Assembly: GCF_932526225.1 (NCBI RefSeq)
Contig: NC_064037.1
Location: forward strand, 13,715,703 to 13,779,702
Direction: 5' to 3'
Origin: Nematostella vectensis
Lineage: Eukaryota; Cnidaria; Anthozoa; Actiniaria; Edwardsiidae
DNA length: 64,000 nt
The translations under genes and the position numbers were made by a program. Below the pieces are notes generated by a model, which searched no databases, was not told the DNA's origin, and was given only the letters and a program-made list of their open reading frames with translations. Of the stretch, positions 1-9,900 are shown piece by piece (the stretch's first letter is position 1; the number at the start of each line of letters is the position of its first letter).

Positions 1-918
1 TTCCTCATCAAATTGCTTGAGTGTAGTAGACGCTCCATCATCGGCTTTCTCCTTTAGTTTCCAAAACTTCTGTTCGGCTGCGACCATCATAGCTTTTTTG
101 TAAACCATCATGGACTTCGGAGGTCTCGTTGGAGGATTTCCTTTGATTGAGGGCTTCCTCATACAGTAAGACACGGTTGGATCTTTATCCAGATAGTTAG
201 AAGGTGCCCAACCAACCGAGAAGTTCTGTGTCCTCACAAGCCACCAGCCGTCCTCCGACTGCTCAAGTACCTCAACTGTTTCACCTTCTTTCAGGCTAAC
301 CTCGCTATCATCATCCTTATTGTACTCGCCGATAACGTAGTATATCACATGCTCCGGGTCATCAAATTCCGAGGCTTCGGTGATTATGATCTTAATTTCG
401 GTTATGTTGCCATCGTCGTTATCGCTGTCGGGATCTTCCTCTTGGTCGTTGTTGTTAATCTCTTCGGTCTCATCATTTTCTTTTTCTTCTTCTTCGACAA
501 GTTCAAGAGTCTCCATGTTTGAGGTGCTTACCGCCCCGAAATTTACCACCACTAAGTCATCGTCTTCTTCAGTACGCTTCCCCACACGTTTTGGCAAGCG
601 CTGTTTCTTTCTAGTCTTTTCAAGGAATTCCATATTCATGTAAGATTTAGCTGGGCCTTTCTTTTCTTTTCCTTGATCTTTCTTTTTAACTTGCATCGCC
701 TTTTCTTTTCTCTTTGCGGCATTGAATGCAGAAGAGGATGTTGTATTCTTATTGTGGAACTCAAAGTTGATGTAAGATGTCGCAGGGGGATCATGGCTTG
801 CATTTTCTTGCTCGGTGCCTTTTCCCTGAGATTTTTCCCTTCGTTTGGCGGCATTCGATGCGGAGGAGGATTTGTTATTGTGAAACTCAAGGTTAATATA
901 AGGTTTTTTGGTGCTTCC
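1..918 (-). CDS. Adaptor tail exon: three YxN motifs, acidic linker and SH3-3
   Basis: A long exon begins at 918 after a ttttttcttaag acceptor and stays open to the window edge. It holds three diverged repeats of about 42 residues, each starting with a tyrosine motif: PYINLEF (about 885-902), SYINFEF (about 757-778) and SYMNMEF (about 627-648), each followed by Ser- then Lys-rich sequence. A run rich in Asp/Glu follows (about 400-510), then a third SH3 (about 180-345) with IYYVIGEYNKDDDSEVSL, EDGWWLV and VGWAPSNYLD, then PPTRPPKS, a possible SH3 ligand. YxN is the Grb2-SH2 consensus and YMNM also fits PI3K-SH2; function is inferred only from the motif. Confidence 0.75.
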
Positions 919-3900
919 CTTAAGAAAAAAGAAAGAAAAAGAAATTATAAGCCACTCGAGTGAACAGATAGGATTGAAATTAGTTATATCTTTTTATTGA
1001 AGCAGCTAGCGGCTCTTGTGTGATCGAGAAACATTAATAGTCCACTTTTAATGTAACAATAATGTTATACCCCTTAATATTTTAAAACTTAAAAACAACG
1101 GCTCATGAAATGAAAACGAATTTCCTAAAATTGGTTTCAAATTATAACAAAAAGCAAAATTTTTCTTTTTTGTATTTTTGGATTCGACAAATGCTCCTTC
1201 TTTATACTCACTTTTCTTGAGCTCAGCTTTTGTCGGGGATCCCAGGTTCTTCTTGGTCCTGAAAGGTTTAAAATGTCAATATGAGCTGCCATAAAATATA
1301 ACGGAAATCATCCCTCGTAAAGGCAAATGCTATTCTACAATTTTTAATTGCTATGATTGCAGCGGCGCATATGTAAACTGTCATTTCTACCTCCTCCTAC
1401 CCGTTCCCATCCACATGTCCTAACCCAACTCCAAATCTCCTCTACCCCCTTTACCGCCCATCTCTATTCCCTTAACCTTCTCGCACCTCACCTACTCCTC
1501 CCCTCTCCTTACCCAACTCGTTCCTAGCTCTTCCCCACGAGGAGGGGAAGTAGAAAAGGGGAGAGGATGAGAGGAAGTAAAGGGGGACTGCTCCTCTGTC
1601 ATACTTTCCTATACCCTTTTCCTCTCCATGCCCCTTTCTTCCTCTCCATGCCCCCTTATCCACCCTTATCCTCTCCGTGCACCTTTCTCCCCCCTTTTCC
1701 TCTCCATGCCCCTTTCTTCCCCCTTTTCCTCTCCAATCCCCTTTCTTCCCCATTTTCTTCTCTATGCCCCTTTCTCCCCCCTTATCCTCTCTATACCCCT
1801 TTCTTCCCCCTTATCCTCTCCATGCCCCTTTCTCCCCCCTTTTCCTCTCCATGCCCCTTTCTTCCCCCTTTTCCTCTCTATGCCCCTTTCTTCCCTCTTA
1901 TCCTCTCCATGCCCCTTTCTTCCTCTACATGCCCCCTTCTCCCGCCTTATCCTCTCCATGCCCCTTTCTCCCACCTTTTCCTCTCTATGCCCCTTTCTTC
2001 CCCCTTTTCCTCTTCATGCCCCTTTCTCCCCCCTTTTCCTCTCTATGCCCCTTTCTCCCCCCTTTTCCTCTCCATGCCCCTTTCTCCCCCCTTTTCCTCT
2101 CCATGCCCCTTTCTCCCCCCTTGTCCTCTCTATGCCCCTTTCTCCCCCCTTTTCCTCTCCATGCCCCTTCCTCCCCCTTTTCCTCTCCATGCCCCTTTCT
2201 TCCCCCTTTTCCTCTCCATGCCCCTTTCTTCCCCCTTATCCTCTCCATGCCCCTTTCTTCATCTCCATGCCCCCTTCTCCCCCCTTATCCTCTCCATGCC
2301 CCTTTCTCCCCCCTTTTCCTCTCCATGCCCCTTTCTACCCCCTTTTCCTCTCCATGCCCCTTTCTCCCCCCTTATCCTCTCCATGCCCCTTTCTTCCTCT
2401 CTATGCCCCTTTCTCCCTCCTTTTCCTCTCTATGCCCCTTTCTCCCCCCTTTTCCTCTTTATGCCCTTTTCTTCCCCCTTTTCCTCTCTATGCCCCTTTC
2501 TCCCCCCTTTTCCTCTCCATGCCCCTTTCTTCCCCCTTATCCTCTCCATGCCCCTTTCTTCCTCTCTATGACCCTTTCTCCCCCCTTTTCCTCTCTATGC
2601 CCCTTTCTCCCCCCTTTTCCTCTCCATGACCCTTTCTCCCCCCTTTTCCTCTCTATGCCCCTTTCTCCCCCCTTTTCCTCTCCATGCGCCTTTCTCCCCC
2701 CTTTTCCTCTCTATGCCCCTTTCTTCCCCCTTTTCCTCTCCATGCCCCTTTCTTCCCCCTTTTCCTCTCTATGCCCCTTTCTCCACCCTTTTCCTCTCCA
2801 TGCCCCTTTCTCCCCCCTTTTCCTCTCCATGTCCCTTTCTCCCCCTTTTCCTCTCCATGCCCCTTTCTCCCCCCTTTTCCTCTCCATGCCCCTTTCTTCC
2901 TCCTTATCCTCTCCATGCCCCTTTCTTCCTCTCTATGCCCCTTTCTCCCCCCTTTTCCTCTCTATGCCCCTTTCTTCCACCTTTTCCTCTCTATGCCCCT
3001 TTCTTCCCCCTTTTCCTCTCCATGCCCCTTTCTCCCCCCTTTTCCTCTCCATGCCCTTTTTTCCCCCTTTTACTCTCCATGCCCCTTTCTCCCCCCTTTT
3101 CCTCTCTATGTCCCTTTCTTCCCCCTTTTCCTCTGCATGCCCCTTTCTTCCCCCTTTTCCTCTCCATGCCCCTTTCTCCCCCCCTTTTCCTCTCCATGCC
3201 TCTTTCTCCCCCCTTTTCCTTTCTAAGCCCAATTCTTCCCCCTTTTCCTCTCCATGCCCCTTTCTTTCCCCTTTTCCTCTCTATGCCCCTTTCTCCCCCC
3301 TTTTCCTCTCCATGCCCCTTTCTTTCCCCTTATCCTCTCCATGCCCCTTTCTTCCCCCTTTTCCTCTCTATGCCCCTTTTTCCCCCATTTTCCTCTCCAT
3401 GCCCCTTTCTTTCCCCTTTTCCTCTCCATGCCCCTTTCTCCCCCCTTTTCCTCTCCATGCCCCTTTCTTTCCACTTTTCCTCTCCATGCCCCTTTGTCCC
3501 CCCTTATCCTCTCCATGCCCCTTTCTTCCCCCTTTTCCTCTCCATGCCCCTTTCTCCCCCCTTTTCCTCTCTATGCCCCTTTCTCCCCCCTTATCCTCTC
3601 CATGCCCCTTTCTCCCCCCTTTTCCTCTCCATGCCTCTTTCTCCCCCCTTTTCCTTTCTAAGCCCCTTTCTTCCCCCTTTTCCTCTCCATGCCCCTTTCT
3701 TTCCCCTTTTCCTCTCTATGCCCCTTTCTCCCCCCTTTTCCTCTCCATGCCCCTTTCTTTCCCCTTTTCCTCTCTATGCCCCTTTCTTCCCCCTTTTCCT
3801 CTCCATGCCCCTTTCTTCCCCCTTTTCCTCTCCATGCCCCTTTCTTCCCCCTTTTCCTCTCTATGCCCCTTTCTCCCCCCTTTTCCTCTCTATGCCCCTT

Positions 3901-6900
3901 TCTCCCCCCTTTTCCTCTCTATGCCCCTTTCTCCCCCCTTTTCCTCTCCATGCCCCTTTCTTTCCCCTTTTTCTCTCCATGCCCCTTTCTTTCCCCTTTT
4001 CCTCTCCGTGCCCTTTCTCCCCCCTTTTCCTCTCCATGCCCCTTTCTCCCCCCTTATCCTCTCCATGCCCCTTTCTCCCCCCTTTTCCTCTCCATGCCTC
4101 TTTCTCCCCCCTTTTCCTTTCTAAGCCCCTTTCTTCCCCCTTTTCCTCTCCATGCCCCTTTCTTTCCCCTTTTCCTCTCTATGCCCCTTTCTCCCCCCTT
4201 TTCCTCTCCATGCCCCTTTCTTTCCCCTTTTCCTCTCTATGCCCCTTTCTTTCCCCTTTTCCTCTCTATGCCCCTTTCTCCCCCCTTTTCCTCTCCATGC
4301 CCCTTTCTTCCTCCTTATCCTCTCCATGCCCCTTTCTTCCTCTCTATGCCCCTTTCTCCCCCCTTTTCCTCTCTATGCCCCTTTCTTCCACCTTTTCCTT
4401 TCTATGCCCCTTTCTTCCCCCTTTTCCTCTCTATGCCCCTTTCTCCCCCCTTTTCCTCTCCATGCCCTTTTTCCCCCTTTTACTCTCCATGCCCCTTTCT
4501 CCCCCCTTTTCCTCTCTATGTCCCTTTCTTCCCCCCTTTTCCTCTGCATGCCCCTTTCTTCCCCCTTTTCCTCTCCATGCCCCTTTCTCCCCCCCTTTAC
4601 CTCTCCATGCCTCTTTCTCCCCCCTTTTCCTTTCTAAGCCCCTTTCTTCCCCCTTTTCCTCTCCATGCCCCTTTCTTTCCCCTTTTCCTCTCTATTCCCC
4701 TTTCTCCCCCCTTTTCCTCTCCATGCCCCTTTCTTTCCCCTTATCCTTTCCATGCCCCTTTCTTCCCCCTTTTCCTCTCTATGCCCCTTTCTCCCCCCTT
4801 TTCCTCTCCATGCCCCTTTCTTTCCCCTTTTCCTCTCCATGCCCCTTTCTCCCCCTTTTCCTCTCCATGCCCCTTTCTCCCCCTTTTCCTCTCCATGCCC
4901 CTTTGTCCCCCCTTATCCTCTCCATGCCCCTTTCTTCCCCCTTTTCCTCTCCATGCCCCTTTCTCCCCCCTTTTCCTCTCCATGCCTCTTTCTTCCCCCT
5001 TTTCCTCTCCATTCCCCTTTCTTCCCCATTTTCCTCTCCATGCTCCTTTCTCCCCCCTTTTCCTCTCCATTCCCCTTTCTCCCCCCTTTTCCTCTCTATG
5101 CCCCTTTCTTTCCCCTTTTCCTCTCTATGCCCCTTTCTTTCCCCTTTTCCTCTCTATGCCCCTTTCTCCCCCCTTTTCCTCTCCATGCACCTTTCTCCCC
5201 CCTTTTCCTCTCCATGCCCCTTTCTCCCCCTTTTCCTCTCCATGCCCCTTTCTTTCCCCTTATCCTCTCCATGCCCCTTTCTTCCCCCTTTTCCTCTCTA
5301 TGCCACTTTCTCCCCCCTTTTCCTCTCCATGCCCCTTTCTTTCCCCTTTTCCTCTCCATGCCCCTTTCTCCCCCCTTTTCCCCTCCATGCCCCTTTCTTT
5401 CCACTTTTCCTCTCCATGCCCCTTTGTCCCCCCTTATCCTCCCCATGCTCCTTTCTTCCCCCTTTTCCTCTCCATGCCCCTTTCTCCCCCCTTTTCCTCT
5501 CCATGCCCCTTTCTTCCCCCTTTTCCTCTCCATTCCCCTTTCTTCCCCATTTTCCTCTCCATGCTCCTTTCTCCCCCCTTTTCCTCTCCATTCCCCTTTC
5601 TCCCCCCTTTTCCTCTCTATGCCCCTTTCTTTCCCCTTTTCCTCTCTATGCCCCTTTCTTTCCCCTTTTCCTCTCTATGCCCCTTTCTCCCCCCTTTTCC
5701 TCTCCATGCCCCTTTCTCCGCCCTTATCCTCTCCATGCCCCTTTCTCCCCCCTTTTCCTCTTCATGCACCTTTCTCCCCCCTTTTCCTCTCCATGCCCCT
5801 TTCTTCCCCCTTTTCCTCTCCATGCCCCTTTCTTCCCCCTTTTCCTCTCCATGCCCCTTTCTTCCCCCTTTTCCTCTCTATGCCCCTTTCTCCCCCTTTT
5901 TTCTCTCTATGCCCCTTTCTCCCCCCTTTTCCTCTCTATGCCCCTTTCTCCCCCCCTTTTCCTCTCCATGCCCCTTTCTTTCCCCTTTTTCTCTCCATGC
6001 CCCTTTCTTTCCCCTTTTCCTCTCCGTGCCCTTTCTCCCCCCTTTTCCTCTCCATGCCCCTTTCTTCCCCCTTTTCCTCTCCATGCCCCTTTCTTCCCCC
6101 TTTTTCTCTCCATGCCCCTTTCTTCCCCCTTTTCCTCTCCATTCCCCTTTCTTCCCCATTTTCCTCTCCATGCTCCTTTCTCCCCCCTTTTCCTCTCCAT
6201 TCCCCTTTCTCCCCCCTTTTCCTCTCTATGCCCCTTTCTTTCCCCTTTTCCTCTCTATGCCCCTTTCTTTCCCCTTTTCCTCTCTATGCCCCTTTCTCCC
6301 CCCTTTTCCTCTCCATGCCCCTTTCTCCCCCCTTATCCTCTCCATGCCCCTTTCTCCCCCCTTTTCCTCTCCATGCCCCTTTCTCCCCCCTTTTCCTCTC
6401 CATGCCCCTTTCTTCCCCCTTTTCCTCTCCATGCCCCTTTCTTCCCCCTTTTCCTCTCCATGCCCCTTTCTCCCCCCCTTTTCCTCTCTATGCCCCTTTC
6501 TTCCCCCTTTTCCTCTCTATGCCCCTTTTTTCCCCCTTTTTCTCTCCATGCCCCTTTCTTCCCCCTTTTCCTCTCCATGACCCTTTCTTCCCCCTTTTCC
6601 TCCCCATGCCCCTTTCTTCCCCCTTTTCCTCCCCATGCCCCTTTCTTCCCCCTTATCCTCTCCATGCCCCCTTCTCCACCCTTATCCTCTCCGTGCACCT
6701 TTCTCCCCCCTTTTCCTCTCCATGCCCCTTTCTTCCCCCTTTTCCTCTCCAATCCCCTTTCTTCCCCTTTTTCTTCTCTATGCCCCTTTCTCCCCCCTTA
6801 TCCTCTCTATACCCCTTTCTTCCCCCTTATCCACTTCATGCCCCTTTTTTCCCCCTTTTCCTCCCCATGCCACTTTCTTTCCCCTTTTCCTCTCCATGCC

Positions 6901-9900
6901 CCTTTCTCCCCCTTTTTTCTCTCCATGCCCCTTTCTCCCCCCTTTTCCTCTCCATGCCCCTTTCTCCCCACTTTTCCTCTCCATGCCTCTTTCTCCCCCC
7001 TTTTCCTCTTCATGCCCCTTTCTCCCCACTTTTCCTCTCCATGCCTCTTTCTCCCCCCCTTTTCCTCTTCATGCCCCTTTCATGCCCCTTTTCCCCTCCA
7101 TGCTCCTTTCTTTTCCCACCTCCCCTTCGTACAAACCTGCTATATTGTGAAGACTGCTTCTACGGCCCACATCTCCAAGGATAGTTCTTTGTGCTGCTTC
7201 CTTGCCCATCCGCCGCGCGTGAGAGGAAGACGTACAAACCTGCCGTAGGTTCATGGCGGGGGCCCATCCTATTCCCTCATCACAGCTAAAAAATATCAGA
7301 TTCGTATTCAAGAGGTAATTATGAGCATGATGTTGAGAGTGAAGAAGAGGGAGTGGGGAGCTAGCTTCCTCCGCAGGAATTTCGAGTGTTTTTTTACTCT
7401 CAGTATTTTTATGAATTGGGGTTCCTGTGGCGAATTGAACCGGAGGGAAAAATCGCACCCATTTTAATCGCTTTTGGAATCCAAAAGTGGAGGGGGAGAT
7501 CGCTTTTTTCATTAGCCCAGGCCACACTCTTTCTTGAATACGCCACAGGAAAGACGCCTGCGGAGGAGGCTAGGAGGGAGCAATCTGTTTGCTCATCACG
7601 GCTGGAAGCCAACCAAGCCGTGAGATGCCCAAGAGTAATTCGGCCCTGAATGAGTTGTTGGTGGCGAAGAAGGCCGGTTGTCCTCACCTGACTACCCACC
7701 AGCCATCCATGTTCTTCTGCTTCACTTTCACCACTTGTCCAAATTCCAAGGCAAGCTCGTCCTCAAATTCAGGCTCATACGACGCCATCACGATGCACAA
7801 TTCCTCTAGATACCAGAGACAACATTCAAGCATTCAGACAGTATAGCAATAACGTGAAAATGCTTTAAAAAACTACACAACTCAACACAAAACACCACAG
7901 GCGTGGGCGCATGGGCGCGCAAAGCCGCCTCAAATTCGTCCGAAGAATATACAAGCCTGCTCATCCCGATTTTTTACACAGCCATAAAATGCCCAGACGT
8001 AATCTTACCTTCACCATCTTCGTATATCTCCGTAACAAAGTCATCATCACTGCCGTCACGTGGTTCGAGGTAAGACGCAGGCACCCAGCCCAACTCCCCA
8101 TCAAGATCAACGAACCACCAACCTAAAATGGAACAGCAAGAGACCCCACCCCCATGTAATGATAAGTGAACCACCAACCTAAAATGGAACAGCAAGAGAC
8201 CCCACCCCCATGTAATGATAAGTGAACCACCAACCTAAAATGGAACAGCAAGAGACCCCACCCCCATGTAATGATAAGTGAACCACCAACCTAAAATGGA
8301 ACAGCAAGAGACCCCACCCCCATGTAATGATAAGTGAACCACCAACCTACAAAGCAAAAAAAAGAAACCCTGCCCCAATGTAATAATAAGTGAACAACCA
8401 ACTTAAAAAGCAAAAACAAGAAACCGCTACCCCATTCAATGATAATTGAACAACCAACCAAAGAAGCAAACAAAAACCCCACCCCCATGTAAATGGCAGC
8501 ATATTGGCATTAAACTATAGATTAGCCCAGCTCAGCCCCCTGTAGAACTAGGGAAACCGGAAACCCTAGCCTAGGAGGTATATGCCTTCAGTTAAAATCA
8601 AATATCTCGGGGTAAGCCGACAGTGTATATCAAGCTTCCTCGGGGATAAGACAAAAGTGAATTAGTCTCAGAACCTTTGCACCTTTTTCTTTAACACCGC
8701 CATAATCAAGATATTGTTGCATAAGTACCGGGTTTCCTGTGTTAAAATCTGTAATTCCTCCTCTCCCCTCCCCCCTGCTTCTCTTACCATGCTCGTTCTT
8801 CTGAATCACGTCCACCACGTTCCCCGCCCTGAGGTTCAAGTCTTTTTGTTGTGTTTTCTTGTAGTCAGTGATGACCACGTATTGCTCCAACAGAATTGGC
8901 TCAGAGATGCGAAACACGTCTATGAAATAAGTAATTGACTGGTGACGTCATGGACACATGATACATGAAGATTTGTTTATCATGGAGAGGCGAGTATGAG
9001 AAATTATAACAAAGCTCGACCACTCACAGTTTTTTCGTGACCCTCTTGACTCGTTAAAATCAATCAAACTGAAAGAATAGACGATATAAGAATTAGGACC
9101 CGTAGCAAGGGGTGCATAGTCAAATGCAAAAAGTTTAGATTCGGCGGTCGAGGTGTGTGGGGAGGGGGGGGAGGGTACGAGCCCTCTTCGCCCATCACTA
9201 GTTACATGTCTGCTGTCACTATGGAAACCACACATGGGCGTGTCTTAAAATACGCATGGTTGGGGCCCTAAGCAGTAATTCAATCTCTTCGCGAAACCTT
9301 GGCATCAGGAAACTCAATCCAAATACACACCACGACATAATCACCTTCTTATCCGAAAAAGGTGAAAAAGCCGAATTGATTCAGCGGTTATCTCCATGTA
9401 ATTTCGAAGAACAGGGTGGGGTCCAAACCCCCACTGCCCCCCCCCTCCCCTCCCTCTGGACACATGTCTGGCACAGTTGAAGCGATTACCACTATGAACT
9501 AACGCTGTTCTTCCCAACAATAATTATAATTTGTATGTTGAACGTACCAGTCGTCATCCGGGGTTACCATGTCGTCAGGGACAGGTCGAAAAAACTTGAT
9601 TACGACCTCGGACTCTGAGATCTCGGCAGGAAGTTGAACAAGACACTAAAGACAAAGAACGAGCTGTTCAGCAAACGAGTTGAGCAGCGAGCGAGCGATC
9701 ACGTGAGTGAGCAATCTAGTGAGCGGGCGATCCAATAAAGCAATAGGATACTACGAATTTTAAAATGCGAAATCCTGCAAACAGGCTATCTAGTGAACGA
9801 GATATCCAGGTAACTACTGGGACACTAAAAACAACGAAAGACCGATGTTGAAAGCCTGTGATCTAGTAAACTAGCGATCTAAGGAGTGGCGCGATAGCTC

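Noticed and set aside
1567-7248. Very long plus-strand reading frames (up to 1540 codons) of Ser/Pro/Phe/Leu-rich protein, and their minus-strand Lys/Gly/Glu-rich mirrors
   Set aside because: They are translations of the stop-free 29-bp minisatellite; several overlapping frames are open at once and the array lies in an intron.
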